In this document: positions 6,658-15,679 of the stretch, one piece after another | Numbering within the stretch: the first letter of the stretch is position 1 | Layout: the number at the start of each line of letters is the position of its first letter | Assembly: GCA_002352125.1 (NCBI GenBank) | Contig: DEHU01000066.1 | Coordinates: 1-26,320 of the forward strand | DNA: 26,320 bases | Source: Competibacteraceae bacterium UBA2792 | GTDB lineage: Bacteria > Pseudomonadota > Gammaproteobacteria > Competibacterales > Competibacteraceae | Direction: 5' to 3' | Notes under the pieces: generated by a model | Databases searched by the model: none | Seen by the model: the letters and a program-made list of their open reading frames with translations, nothing else | What the model was told of the DNA's origin: nothing | Made by a program: the position numbers and the translations under genes

Positions 6658-8211
6658 TTATACCTCCACAGCTTCGATTTCGCGCACCCAGTGCTCGCCG
6701 CCCAACTGCCCGGCGGCGAACCGCGCCAGCACCTCGAACACCGCGTCCGAAAAACCGCCCACGTTCAGCACGTCCTCGCGGGTTTGCGCCTGCACCGTCC
6801 CATACGGCTGGATGTCGATGCAGACCAGCCGCGCTTGCGGGTTACGCTGGCGGAAGGTTTCCCACTGCCGCATCGTTTCGGTGCCGCGCCCGCGCTGCGG
6901 GTCGGCCCACGATTCGTTGTCGGACACGTAGATCACCAGATCGCCCGCCGCCTTGCGCTGATTCAGCATCGCCAGCGGCAAGCCACAATTGGTCCCGCCG
7001 CCGCCGAATTGCGCCAGCGTTTGCGCGTTGGTCAGCACGCTGTCGCGGCGGTTCAAGCGGTGCGCGTGAACCTGGGTGTCGAACGGCAGAATTTCCGTCG
7101 CCGGATTTTTCGCCGAAATCGCCGCCGCTACCAACGCCGCTACGTCCACGCAGCGCACCTTGGAGGTTGCGCCCTTGCGGTGGCCGGTCACCGGCGAACC
7201 CATCGACCCGGACACGTCCAGCAGCACGTAGATTTGTCCCGCCAGTTCCGGCACGTTCTCCAAAGCCACCTCCAGCGCATCCTGCAAGGCGTCGCGGACC
7301 ACTTCCGGCACGCCCTCGCTGGTCATGAAGTAGGCACTGAGCAACTGGTACGGAAACACCCGCGCCCGCCGGATTGCAGCCGGATCGCGCAACCGCTCGG
7401 CGATGCGCTGGGCCATGCCGCCGACCTTGAACACTTCGTGACGGGCGAAGGTATTCAGGTTCATCCGGGTCATCTGCCACGGTGCCTGACAGGCGATGGC
7501 GACCCAGTGTTGCGGCTGCAAGGGCAGGGCGGTCAACAGCTCGAACGGCACATCCGGCACCGGCGCTGCCGCGTCGTTCCTAAACCGCTCCAGCGCCTTG
7601 ACCGCTTCCGGCAACAGTGCCGCGTCGTGCGGTTTACCGATCAACCAAGCGTAAAACGCCGCTCGTTCCGGCGTTGCCGGTTTCGGGTGAACCATTTTCA
7701 GCACATCGGCCAGCGATGGGTTGTTGCCCACCGAAGCGCCCAACAATTGCCCGTCGCTGCGCCCGTTCAGCCAGTTCTGGACCAACCGCTTGGGCCGGTT
7801 GCCCAGCGATTTGCGCCCGACCGCGCCCGACCGGAGGATTTGCACGAAATTGCGCAGCATCCGGCCATTGTCGATGACCTTGGCGAAAACCGGCTCCAGC
7901 CGGTCTGGACCGTGTTGCGCCAGCCACACCGTCAGCAGTGCCGGCATGTCCTTCATCTGGCCACGCCGGCGCGCATACATTGCCGCTTGGGCGACGAAAG
8001 CAGGGCCTACTTTCGCGCACAATTCCAGCACGGTGTCCAGTTGCGTGGCCGCGTCGGCGTAAAAGGTGGCGTTCAGGCAACCGGTGGCGACATATTGGGC
8101 GAGCGCAGCCTTGGGCGAGAGCGCGTAAGCTCCACCCCCGGCTTCGTTGCGGGCATTGGTTGCCGGTGCCAACCGGCCCGGTTGCGATTTAAAGAGCTGC
8201 TTGTTGGCCAT
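6658..8211 (-). CDS. rsr: Ro60-like TROVE/vWA RNA-binding protein (Rsr)
   Basis: A 517-residue bacterial Ro60 orthologue. The TROVE domain of helical repeats spans about 25-325 and would form the ring that binds Y RNA outside and misfolded RNA ends within. The C-terminal von Willebrand A domain (about 326-500) carries the MIDAS motif DVSGS at 332-336 and a later SDNESW segment. In other bacteria Rsr works with Y RNAs and PNPase or other nucleases in RNA decay and rRNA maturation, or sits beside the RNA ligase operon rtcBA. No rtc genes are in this window. The ATG at 8211 has AGGAG about 9 nt upstream. Three Y-RNA-like units follow its stop codon, which strongly supports the assignment. Confidence 0.93.
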   Translation of the reverse strand: MANKQLFKSQPGRLAPATNARNEAGGGAYALSPKAALAQYVATGCLNATFYADAATQLDTVLELCAKVGPAFVAQAAMYARRRGQMKDMPALLTVWLAQHGPDRLEPVFAKVIDNGRMLRNFVQILRSGAVGRKSLGNRPKRLVQNWLNGRSDGQLLGASVGNNPSLADVLKMVHPKPATPERAAFYAWLIGKPHDAALLPEAVKALERFRNDAAAPVPDVPFELLTALPLQPQHWVAIACQAPWQMTRMNLNTFARHEVFKVGGMAQRIAERLRDPAAIRRARVFPYQLLSAYFMTSEGVPEVVRDALQDALEVALENVPELAGQIYVLLDVSGSMGSPVTGHRKGATSKVRCVDVAALVAAAISAKNPATEILPFDTQVHAHRLNRRDSVLTNAQTLAQFGGGGTNCGLPLAMLNQRKAAGDLVIYVSDNESWADPQRGRGTETMRQWETFRQRNPQARLVCIDIQPYGTVQAQTREDVLNVGGFSDAVFEVLARFAAGQLGGEHWVREIEAVEV

Positions 8212-8324
8212 TGCGATGACTCCTTGTCCAAGAAAATCGAAGACATCGAATTCGTGCTTGGGGTTCTGAGTCCATCGAAAAAATACCTTTACCGCCGCCC
8301 TCTGGAGGAAAAAGGGGGTATCGC

Positions 8325-9230
8325 CTAAAACGCCGTGATGAACTTGAGGAGGAACTTGTTACCCTCGAAGTGGTTTTCGGCGCTGGTTTCGTAGTTCCAA
8401 CTGCCGACGAAGCTCATCCCCTTGTAGTCGTACTTCACCGCTGGGCCGAAGGCGAACACTTGCCCGCGATTGCCGTCCGGTTCCACTTTCGCGCCATTCA
8501 CTTCGTCGTCGGTAGTCTGCTTGAAATAGTAACCGCCGATGCCCACCGCCCACGGTCCGAAATGCTGGCCGACGAGATAATCCATGTGGAAGTCATCGCC
8601 CGACTGGTAATCGGTGTCGTCGTTCTCGGTTTTGATGTTGTACATCAATTTGGCCGAGGCCTCGAAGCCGCTCTGGTTCAGATAGGTGAAAGAAAAGACC
8701 GGCTCGAAGCTGTAGTAGTTGGCCCCGATGCTATCGGTGGGGTCGGTGCTGCTGTACTTGCCGGTGGGCAGGTAGATATCCAGGCCGACGGTGATGTGCC
8801 AATCCGGCGGGAAGTGCCAGCCGATGATGATCGGGTCGATGGCGATGTCGCCGAGGCCGAAAACCCAGTCGTTGCCGAAAGCGGGATTTGGGGTCTCCAG
8901 CTTCTGATAAACGAGCGGGACGATGGCGTGAACGGCCCAGTCGCCGCCGAAGAGTTTGTAATTGCTGACGTAGATGTAACGCAAGGCATCGAAAGTCGCG
9001 TTGACTTTAAGACCCGGTATTTTGTCGCCGCCGTTGTCGCGATAGCTTCCTTCGTAGTAGCCAAGATAGTTGATGAAGTAGTTGCCCGGCGGGGGTAGAG
9101 CACCGGCCATGAAGTTCTCGATGCCGTTCGGATACTGGTCGGGGCCTTCTTTGGCCGAAGCGAACGAGCTGGCTAGCAATGCCGGAACTGCAAGCAGCAA
9201 AATCCGGTACCGAGGGTTCTTGGTTGTCAT
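8325..9230 (-). CDS. Outer-membrane beta-barrel protein, phenol-degradation MetA/SphA-like
   Basis: A 301-residue protein with a Sec signal peptide (basic MTTKNPRYR, hydrophobic stretch, cleavage near SFASA-KE). The mature part has alternating aromatic and polar strands typical of a beta-barrel and ends in a C-terminal Phe, the outer-membrane insertion signal. Segments such as NGIENFMAGALPPPGNY and DIYLPTGKY match the family annotated as MetA-pathway phenol degradation transporter (PF13557). The family name comes from early gene context, and the transported compound is unknown. The ATG is preceded by a GGGGAG site. The gene is divergent from pdxH. No operon partner is evident: rsr starts 113 bp downstream. 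Confidence 0.78.
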   Translation of the reverse strand: MTTKNPRYRILLLAVPALLASSFASAKEGPDQYPNGIENFMAGALPPPGNYFINYLGYYEGSYRDNGGDKIPGLKVNATFDALRYIYVSNYKLFGGDWAVHAIVPLVYQKLETPNPAFGNDWVFGLGDIAIDPIIIGWHFPPDWHITVGLDIYLPTGKYSSTDPTDSIGANYYSFEPVFSFTYLNQSGFEASAKLMYNIKTENDDTDYQSGDDFHMDYLVGQHFGPWAVGIGGYYFKQTTDDEVNGAKVEPDGNRGQVFAFGPAVKYDYKGMSFVGSWNYETSAENHFEGNKFLLKFITAF

Positions 9231-9319
9231 TCGGTGTTTTCTCCCCTGAGAGGTGATCGTTGCGCCGCCTCGAATAATTTTTGGATGGTGAGCCGCGCAT
9301 CGGAATCGCGCGGTCGCTG

Positions 9320-9336
9320 ACGCCAGCCGCTGGCGT
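9320..9336. promoter_or_regulatory. 7-bp inverted repeat in the pdxH promoter region
   Basis: ACGCCAG and CTGGCGT flank a CCG spacer, a perfect palindrome just upstream of TATAAT. It lies where a -35 element or operator would sit, between divergent genes. It may be a regulator site; no binder is identified. Confidence 0.3.
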
Positions 9337-9343
9337 GAAGCGG

Positions 9344-9349
9344 TATAAT
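9344..9349 (+). promoter_or_regulatory. -10 box TATAAT for pdxH
   Basis: A consensus TATAAT lies 42 bp before the pdxH ATG. No good -35 is seen at 16-18 bp, where the inverted repeat lies instead, suggesting activator dependence or a weak promoter. Confidence 0.45.
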
Positions 9350-9391
9350 AATAACCCTAACCGCAAGCGCCGCCGCAGGAGTCCAACCGCT

Positions 9392-10036
9392 ATGAGCAAA
9401 TCCCTCGCCGAATTGCGTCACGAGTACGCCTTGGGCGCCTTGCGCAAGGCCGATGTCGATCCCGATCCGCTCAAGCTGTTTCAGCGCTGGCTGCGGGAAG
9501 CGATCGATGCGCAATTGCCTGAACCGAACGCCATGACGTTGGCCACTGCCGACCGCACCGGGCGTCCCTATGCGCGAGTGGTGCTGCTGAAGGACTGCGA
9601 CGCCGATGGTTTTGTGTTCTTCACCAATTACCAAAGCGATAAGGGCCGGCAGTTGGCCGACAGCCCTCGTGCCGCTCTGGTGTTTCTCTGGCTGGAATTG
9701 GAGCGGCAGGTGCGGATCGAAGGAACGGTGGCAAAAATTCCCGGCGCCGAATCGGAGGCGTATTTTCGCGGCCGGCCGCGCGAAAGCCGGCTCGGGGCGC
9801 TGGCGTCCCGGCAGAGTCAGGTGGTGGCCAACCGCGAGATTCTCGACAACCGCTTCCAGCAATTAGCCGGGCAGTATCCAGACGACAACATTCCGATGCC
9901 GAACCACTGGGGCGGTTATCGGGTACGGCCCGAGATGTTGGAATTCTGGCAAGGCCGCCACGGCCGAATGCACGACCGGCTGCGCTATCGAGCGCAGAAA
10001 AGCGGCGACTGGCTGTTGGAACGACTGGAGCCTTGA
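9392..10036 (+). CDS. pdxH: Pyridoxamine 5'-phosphate oxidase
   Basis: PdxH oxidises pyridoxamine or pyridoxine 5'-phosphate to pyridoxal 5'-phosphate with FMN and oxygen, the last step of vitamin B6 synthesis and salvage. The 214-residue product is close to the E. coli length (218). Family motifs are visible: PNAMTLATAD, RVVLLKDCDADGFVFFTNY (FMN binding), SRLGALASRQS, and the C-terminal PNHWGGYRVRP and HGRMHDRLRYR. The ATG at 9392 is chosen over upstream in-frame codons because it matches the family start and has an AGGAG site. Its stop overlaps the likely TTG start of the next gene. Confidence 0.95.
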   Translation: MSKSLAELRHEYALGALRKADVDPDPLKLFQRWLREAIDAQLPEPNAMTLATADRTGRPYARVVLLKDCDADGFVFFTNYQSDKGRQLADSPRAALVFLWLELERQVRIEGTVAKIPGAESEAYFRGRPRESRLGALASRQSQVVANREILDNRFQQLAGQYPDDNIPMPNHWGGYRVRPEMLEFWQGRHGRMHDRLRYRAQKSGDWLLERLEP

Positions 10037-11349
10037 GCGTTGGTACCACGCCGCGCCGCGTTTTAAGCGGCCTGCTGCTCGGTTTGCTGCTCGGTTGGTT
10101 GCTGACGCCGGGCTGTGCCGCGTCAGCGGCCCCGGCGGAATGGTGGGCAACCGAAACCGTTGGCGGCGAGCGGCGGCTTCACCTCTATTTTTTCTGGACG
10201 CGGACCTGCCCCCATTGCCGCGCCGCGCGCCCTTTCGTTGAGGCGTTGCCGGCCGACTATCCTTGGCTGGAGCTGCACAGCCACGATATCACCCAGGACA
10301 TGGCCGGAGCGCTGCAATACACCCGAATGGCCGAGGCGCTGGGCGAATCGGCCCGCTCGGTGCCGGTATTTCTGTTTTGCGGCCGGATGCTGACCGGCTT
10401 CGACCGCGTCGAAACTACGGGCCGCTATCTGCGCCAGCAATTGGAAGAATGCCATCGCTCCCAAATCCAGCCCATGACGATCTTGGAACCGGCTCCGCCT
10501 GCAGAAGAGCCGCCGCTGGAATTGCCGCTGGTCGGCAAACTCGATCCGGCCACGCTATCTTTGCCGGCGTTGACCGTGGTGCTGGCCGGGCTGGACGCCT
10601 TCAATCCCTGCGCTTTTTTCGTGTTGCTGTTTTTGCTGAGCTTGTTGGTGCACGCTCGAAGCCGAGTGCGAATGTTGCTGGTCGGCGGCGTCTTCGTCTT
10701 TTTTTCGGGGGCGATCTATTTCGTGTTCATGGCCGCTTGGCTCAACGTGTTTTTGTTGTTGGGTGAACTGCGACTCGTTACCGTCCTGGCGGGTTTGCTG
10801 GCGGTGATCCTGGGCGGGCTGAACGTCAAGGATTACTGGGTGTTCCAGCAAGGCCCGTCGCTCGGCATTGCGGACGAGGCCAAGCCAAAGCTGTTCAAGC
10901 GGATGCGGGCGCTGGTGGGCGGCGAGCACTTGCCGTCGCTGCTGGCTGGCACGGTCGCGTTGGCCATCGTCGCCAACAGCTACGAATTGCTTTGCACCGC
11001 TGGCTTTCCGATGGTCTACACCCGCGCCTTGACCCTGCATCAACTCTCTGCCGGCACGTACTACTTCTATCTGGCGTTTTACAACCTGATCTACGCGTTG
11101 CCGTTGCTGGTGATCGTGCTGGTATTCGTTTGGACGCTGGGCTCGCGTAAGTTGCGGGAACGGGAAGGGCGGTTGTTGAAACTGCTCTCGGGTGCGATGA
11201 TGGTCGGCTTGGGGTTGCTGCTGCTGTTCTATCCGGAAGGGCTGAGCGACGCGGTGAGCGCGCTGCTGGTCATCGCCGCCGCGTCGGCGTTGACCGGCCT
11301 GGCGGCGATGATAGAAAAGCGCCGCTACCGGCGCGGTTCGCCCATGTAG
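10033..11349 (+). CDS. Thioredoxin-like domain fused to DsbD/CcdA-type membrane domain
   Basis: A 438-residue membrane protein. An N-terminal signal or membrane segment (about 10-30) leads to a thioredoxin-fold domain with redox motif CPHC (Cys 59, 62). From about 175 a DsbD/CcdA-type bundle of six or more membrane segments follows, with its own cysteine pair, NPC (Cys 193) and LCTAGFP (Cys 321). Such proteins pass electrons from the cytoplasm across the inner membrane to periplasmic disulfide targets. The start is taken as TTG at 10033, overlapping the pdxH stop (TTGA), since no better codon precedes the signal sequence. The 3' end overlaps the convergent ubiB-like gene by 25 bp. The partner protein is not identified. 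Confidence 0.82.
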   Translation: MSVGTTPRRVLSGLLLGLLLGWLLTPGCAASAAPAEWWATETVGGERRLHLYFFWTRTCPHCRAARPFVEALPADYPWLELHSHDITQDMAGALQYTRMAEALGESARSVPVFLFCGRMLTGFDRVETTGRYLRQQLEECHRSQIQPMTILEPAPPAEEPPLELPLVGKLDPATLSLPALTVVLAGLDAFNPCAFFVLLFLLSLLVHARSRVRMLLVGGVFVFFSGAIYFVFMAAWLNVFLLLGELRLVTVLAGLLAVILGGLNVKDYWVFQQGPSLGIADEAKPKLFKRMRALVGGEHLPSLLAGTVALAIVANSYELLCTAGFPMVYTRALTLHQLSAGTYYFYLAFYNLIYALPLLVIVLVFVWTLGSRKLREREGRLLKLLSGAMMVGLGLLLLFYPEGLSDAVSALLVIAAASALTGLAAMIEKRRYRRGSPM

Positions 11350-12722
11350 CGCCGCAGCAGCGGGCGGGCATCCAGTTCTGCGTCGAGCTCGGCCAAGAAT
11401 ACGAACACTCCGCCCAGCTTGCGATGCAAAAACAGAAACTCTTTGGGCGGTACCCGAAACGATAACGACAAGCTGGCTTTGGATGCTGCCAGCGCCACTC
11501 GCTTCGGCAGATCGGAGGCGCCCCAGCGGTATGCGCCGTCGGCGGTGCGCCATGCCCGCCCCGGTCCTTCGTCGCCGGCCGCTTCGAACGGTTCGACGAC
11601 GAGGAAGCACATTTCGGCCAAGTTGTCTGCGGTCGAAGCCGTCGCCGATTCCGGCAGAAAATTCAGCGCCACCGCCGCTTGCCGCACGCGTTCCTTGTCC
11701 TTCCAAAACGCGCCGCGCACCATTTCGTAGTAAGCGCGCAAAAATGCGTCAGAGAAATGACGCACTGCACCAAAATCCAGCAGAACCAGCCGATCCTGGT
11801 CTGGCGTCGGGCCAAGTTGGACCCGATAGTTGCCAAAGTGCGGGTCGGTCTGGACCAAGCCCCATTCGAAAAATTCCCGCAAGAACAGATCGAGTGCGGC
11901 TTCGCTCAATCGGTTGCGTCGCGACTGATCGAGCGCTTGGACGTCCGGGCTTTCGACCGGCAAACCCGGCTCGTAGGACAGCGTCAGCACGCGTTGGCTC
12001 GAATATTCGGGAAACGGTTCCGGCACCCGAAAGCGATTATCGCCGGCCAGCAGCTCGCGAAACTGTTGCACGGCTGCCAGTTCCAACCGGTAATCCACTT
12101 CCTGGTGCAGCATGCCGCGAATTTCGCCCAGCAATTCGCGCGAATCGAAACCGGTCGGCAGCATTTGCGAGAACATCAGCAACAAGCCCATCGTGTCTAA
12201 GTCGCTGTCTATCGCTTCGGCCACGCCGGGATATTGAATCTTGATGCACAGCGTTCGTCCGTCGATCCGGCGTCGTGCCCGGTGGACTTGCCCCAGCGAG
12301 GCCGCTGCCAGCGGTTCTGGATCGACTTCCAGCTCGGTCAGCCGTGTTTCGCCCAGCTCTGCGCGTAAAACCGGTTCCAAGGCGGACCAGGCCAACGGTG
12401 GACTGTCGGCCTGCAAGGTACGCAACGCGTCGACCGCTTCTTCCGGTAGGTGAAACTGTTCGCCGTATAAGGCTAGCAGTTGTCCTACTTTCATCACACT
12501 GCCTTTCAGGCGACCGAGTTCGTCGGCTAGCAACCGCGCCTGTTCGGTCAACATCCGCTGTCGTCGTTCCTGGCGCTGGTTGCCAAAAGCAAACAGACTT
12601 TCCAGAGAGTAAGAACCCAGGCGAGCGCCCATTCGCATTCCGGCGCTGGCCAAACCCAGTCCGCGCAGCAACGCGCCGGACCGGACCTGCTGGAGTACGG
12701 CTGACTTGGTGGATTGCGGCAT
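11325..12722 (-). CDS. ABC1/UbiB-family atypical kinase
   Basis: A 465-residue protein-kinase-like protein. The KxGQ motif typical of the family is at 78-81 (MKVGQ), the alanine-rich nucleotide loop at 139-145 (AAASLGQ), the catalytic lysine in IKIQYPG (about 161), the loop QTDPHFGNY, and the metal-binding LLDFG. UbiB members support ubiquinone synthesis or isoprenoid lipid handling as ATPases. This one lacks the long C-terminal membrane helices of E. coli UbiB, so it may be a paralogue of AarF type, and a gene symbol is withheld. The start has little visible ribosome site. It is divergent from the candidate small RNA. Confidence 0.85.
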   Translation of the reverse strand: MPQSTKSAVLQQVRSGALLRGLGLASAGMRMGARLGSYSLESLFAFGNQRQERRQRMLTEQARLLADELGRLKGSVMKVGQLLALYGEQFHLPEEAVDALRTLQADSPPLAWSALEPVLRAELGETRLTELEVDPEPLAAASLGQVHRARRRIDGRTLCIKIQYPGVAEAIDSDLDTMGLLLMFSQMLPTGFDSRELLGEIRGMLHQEVDYRLELAAVQQFRELLAGDNRFRVPEPFPEYSSQRVLTLSYEPGLPVESPDVQALDQSRRNRLSEAALDLFLREFFEWGLVQTDPHFGNYRVQLGPTPDQDRLVLLDFGAVRHFSDAFLRAYYEMVRGAFWKDKERVRQAAVALNFLPESATASTADNLAEMCFLVVEPFEAAGDEGPGRAWRTADGAYRWGASDLPKRVALAASKASLSLSFRVPPKEFLFLHRKLGGVFVFLAELDAELDARPLLRRYMGEPRR

Positions 12723-12746
12723 GACGGTAGTCAGATCATGAAGAAG

Positions 12747-12774
12747 TTGCGGGATCGAGTGTAATCGGTATAAT
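12747..12774 (+). promoter_or_regulatory. Promoter of the candidate small RNA
   Basis: A consensus -10 TATAAT (12769-12774) is preceded after 16 bp by TTGCGG (12747-12752). It lies in the gap beside the ubiB-like gene and points away from it, with no ORF start close downstream. Transcription would begin near 12781. Confidence 0.6.
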
Positions 12775-12780
12775 TCGCCC

Positions 12781-13057
12781 GGCGTCGCGGGCGTGCCAAT
12801 CCTAAAACAAATAACCGGTTCGACCCAACGCGCGGCTCCTCATCGGAGCGAGGTGGTTTTGGAATCCAAAAGATTCGATGAAACCCCAAAAAAGCCGGAC
12901 TGGTATACCCGGCCGAAAACCACCAAAGGAGGTCGTGCGGCAAACAAAACCAACAAATACGCTTAGCCGCACGATCGCGCTTCCAGGGTTCCGGATTACA
13001 GCAGCCTGCTTTCTTCGATTCCGAAGGCCGACTCCACGAGTCGGCTTCCTTGTTTTT
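12781..13057 (+). ncRNA. Candidate intergenic small RNA, about 275 nt
   Basis: The region between the promoter at 12747-12774 and a strong terminator at 13027-13057 holds no credible protein gene. It has several helices: GCTCC/GGAGC (12835-12849), GGTGGTTTT (12852-12860) with AAAACCACC (12916-12924), and TCGTGCGGC (12933-12941) with GCCGCACGA (12966-12974). The last encloses a 24-nt unpaired, A/C-rich loop (12942-12965) with AAN-type triplets of the kind bound by the distal face of Hfq. A second A-rich stretch is at 12803-12813. It matches no RNA family I recognise (not 6S, SRP, RNase P or tmRNA). Role inferred: regulatory, perhaps Hfq-dependent. Confidence 0.6.
13027..13057 (+). terminator. 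Intrinsic terminator of the candidate small RNA
   Basis: GCCGACTC and GAGTCGGC form a perfect 8-bp stem with a CAC loop (13027-13045), followed by TTCCTTGTTTTT. This is a textbook intrinsic terminator. The remaining 204 bp up to the ACP stop (13058-13261) show no gene or clear element. Confidence 0.8.
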
Positions 13058-13261
13058 CTGGAGCGCGTTGACGAAATTCAACGATTGTGCGAAATCGCCG
13101 ATGCCGGGCATCGAGCGCGAATTCGCATAGGCGAGGGGAAATCGTTTCTGCTGCCAGAGGTGCTCGAACCCGCGCGCCAGCGGGGCTAGAGTTTCGCTTT
13201 TCGAGCTAAAGCCCGAAAGATCGCAACGACACGCCGTAGAGGATCGGTTCGCAAGTCCCGC

Positions 13262-13525
13262 CTAGACGCCTGCCGTCAGTCGCTCGGACAGATAATGTTC
13301 GCAACCCTTGAGAGTGGATAGCTTCGGGTAATCGAAGTCGAAGATAGTAACGTTCAACTCTTTTTCTAGGCTCATCATGAGCCGCAAAAAATCGATTGAG
13401 TCCAGTTCGAGTTGATCGTGAAAGCTGATGTTGGGATCGATTGCCTGGGTGTTGGCGTTCGGGACAACATCTTCGAGAACGCGAAAGATGGTTTCGCGAA
13501 TCAGTTCTTTGCTCGTGGCGTTCAT
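13262..13525 (-). CDS. Acyl carrier protein
   Basis: An 87-residue acyl carrier protein. The phosphopantetheine attachment serine is Ser43 in LELDSIDFL, and the usual four-helix pattern and acidic surface are evident. Carrier proteins hold acyl or aminoacyl groups as thioesters for a synthase or ligase. This is not the fatty-acid AcpP (whose site is normally DSLD), so a specialised role is likely. A GGAAA ribosome site precedes the ATG, and an AT-rich 211-bp gap separates it from the upstream acetyl-CoA synthetase gene on the same strand. Whether the ligase charges this carrier is unproven. Confidence 0.87.
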   Translation of the reverse strand: MNATSKELIRETIFRVLEDVVPNANTQAIDPNISFHDQLELDSIDFLRLMMSLEKELNVTIFDFDYPKLSTLKGCEHYLSERLTAGV

Positions 13526-13736
13526 GGATCGTTTCCTTAAAAATTCGCTGGTAGCGCGGTTTTAAAAGCTCAAACCCTGTTCACGGATTTTACTGTCGGC
13601 ATGCTGCGATGCAGCACGAGTCTCGCATCGTTCCCTCGGAAAAGCAAGCGATCCTCGTTTGCAGCACGTTTCCGGCAAACCCATTTAATTAATGCAATAA
13701 CCCTACCATCTCGAATTAGAATAAACCTACTAAATT

Positions 13737-15503
13737 TTAGTCTTCTTTCGTTTCGTCGTTTTCCAGGGTCGATAAATCGCCCGGCGGCAAGCCCAGTTCC
13801 CGGGCACGCAGTAGCCGGCGCATGATTTTGCCGCTGCGGGTTTTGGGTAGATCGGCCACGAATTCCAGTTCGCGCGGTGCTACCGCCGGTCCCAGCCGAG
13901 TGCGGGCGAAGCCGAGCAGCTCTTTGCGCAGCGCGTCGCTGGCGGTGTAGCCGGGCTTGAGCGCCACGAACGCCTTGACGATTTGCCCGGCAAATGCGTC
14001 CGGCTTGCCGATCATGCCGGCTTCGGCCACCGCCAAGTGTTCCATCAATACGTTCTCGACTTCGAATGGTCCGACCATGTGTCCCGAGGTTTTGATTACG
14101 TCGTCGGACCGGCCCACGAACCAAAAATAGCCATCGGTGTCCTGGGTGGCCAAATCGCCGCTCAGGTACCAGCCGTCGGCGAAACAACGCCGATAACGCT
14201 CCTCGTCGTTCAGGTAACCCCGAAACATGGAGGGCCAGCCGGCCCGTAGCGCCAGTTCGCCTTCCTCGCCCGGACTTAGCCGATCAATGCCACCGTCGGG
14301 GCGTCGCCGGATGATGGCCGCTTCGACGCCCGGCAACGGTTGGCCCATGGAGCCGGGCCGAATTGCCTGGCTGCGGTAGTTGGCGATCATGATCGCGCCG
14401 GTTTCTGTCTGCCACCACGTATCGTGAAACGGTTGGCTCAACACGTCTCGTCCCCAGAGCACTCCCTCCGGATTCAGCGGCTCGCCGACGCTGGCCGCGA
14501 AGCGCAGTGCGCTCAGATCGTGCCATCGCGCGGCTTCGGCGCCGGCCTTCATCAGCATGCGGATGGCGGTCGGGGCGGTGTACCAGACGTTGACCCGCTC
14601 CTGTTCGAGGATGGCGTACCAGCGGCGGGCGTCGAACTCGGCTTCGTCCACCACCATCGTCGCGCCGTTGACCAGCGGGGCGACGATGCCGTAGGACACG
14701 CCGGTGACCCAGCCGGGGTCGGCGGTGCACCAATAGATATCGGCGGGACGCAGATCGAGCGCCAATCGGCCGGTCAAGCGGTGGGCGACCACGGCGTCGT
14801 GAACGTGGATCGCGCCTTTTGGCGCGCCCGTCGTGCCGCTGGTGAAATGCAGCAGCGCCATATCCTCCGGCAAAGTGCGAGGAGGAGAACGGTGATCCGA
14901 TTCTTCGGCCAGTAAGGCGTGAAAAGAGCTAACGCCCGGTTCCACCAGGCCGTCGCCGTCCGTCAACAGCACCTGCGCCAAATCCGGTAGGTCGTCGCGC
15001 TGGTGCCGTACCTTGCGTTCGTACAGCGCCTTGGTGGTGACCAGTACGCGCGCTTGGCTCTTGCTTAGGCGGATTCGCACCGGTTCCGGGCCGAAGGCGG
15101 AAAACAGCGGGCAAAATACCGCGCCGGCTTTCAGCGTTCCCAGCGCGGTCGCGTACAGCTCTGGAATGCGCCCGGCCAGCGCGCAGACCCGATCGCCTTT
15201 GCCGATGCCCAACCGTTCCAGCAGGTTGGCAAAACGATTGCTCAGGCGGGCCAGTTCGGCGTAAGTGAACGTTTGCCGTTCGCCGTTTTTGCCCAGCCAG
15301 ATCAGTGCCACGATTTCGCCCCGGCCCGCATAAACGTGCCGGTCGGTCGCTTCGTAGGCGATATTGAGGCCTGTCCCCGGCAACCTCTCCAGTTCGGCGC
15401 GGGCTGCTTCCCAGGAAAAGCTGGCTCGCGCCGCTGCGTAATCGATCAAATTGGGTGCCGGTTCACCGGGTTTTGCTGTCTTGCGTATCGTTTTCCAATC
15501 CAT
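13737..15503 (-). CDS. acsA: AMP-forming acetyl-CoA synthetase (AcsA-type)
   Basis: A 588-residue ANL-superfamily ligase that activates acetate, or a short acyl acid, to acyl-AMP and then to acyl-CoA. Visible motifs are the P-loop-like [10 protein letters not shown] (221-230), the acyl pocket DTWWQTETG (361-369, with the paired Trp of acetate-specific enzymes), [27 protein letters not shown], and the C-terminal catalytic lysine Lys559 in [11 protein letters not shown]. The last matches the PxxxxGK sequence acetylated by Pat enzymes. It is shorter than E. coli Acs (652) and closer to B. subtilis AcsA. The Pat-type acetyltransferase gene is divergent, 176 bp away. GAGG precedes the ATG by 8 nt. 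Confidence 0.88.
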   Translation of the reverse strand: MDWKTIRKTAKPGEPAPNLIDYAAARASFSWEAARAELERLPGTGLNIAYEATDRHVYAGRGEIVALIWLGKNGERQTFTYAELARLSNRFANLLERLGIGKGDRVCALAGRIPELYATALGTLKAGAVFCPLFSAFGPEPVRIRLSKSQARVLVTTKALYERKVRHQRDDLPDLAQVLLTDGDGLVEPGVSSFHALLAEESDHRSPPRTLPEDMALLHFTSGTTGAPKGAIHVHDAVVAHRLTGRLALDLRPADIYWCTADPGWVTGVSYGIVAPLVNGATMVVDEAEFDARRWYAILEQERVNVWYTAPTAIRMLMKAGAEAARWHDLSALRFAASVGEPLNPEGVLWGRDVLSQPFHDTWWQTETGAIMIANYRSQAIRPGSMGQPLPGVEAAIIRRRPDGGIDRLSPGEEGELALRAGWPSMFRGYLNDEERYRRCFADGWYLSGDLATQDTDGYFWFVGRSDDVIKTSGHMVGPFEVENVLMEHLAVAEAGMIGKPDAFAGQIVKAFVALKPGYTASDALRKELLGFARTRLGPAVAPRELEFVADLPKTRSGKIMRRLLRARELGLPPGDLSTLENDETKED

Positions 15504-15679
15504 TCGCTATCCTCGATGTTCTGGTTGCGATCGAGCGGAACAACTGCAGGAAAAACTAGAAATCAGCACGGAAATGGATCGCTTGTCAAACCGTTGCTGG
15601 CGAAATCGCGCTACCATAGGCAACCCTGCTTCGATTCTCCGGCCCGATTCCGGCGGTCGCCATCGCGCGAGACGTACCC

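Noticed and set aside
6691..8328. Long plus-strand ORF antisense to rsr
   Set aside because: It is a GC-rich shadow frame of rsr with no protein-like domains.
12731..13189. ORFs of 126 aa (minus) and 103 aa (plus) in the intergenic region
   Set aside because: No domain or ribosome site; both cross the predicted RNA helices and the terminator.
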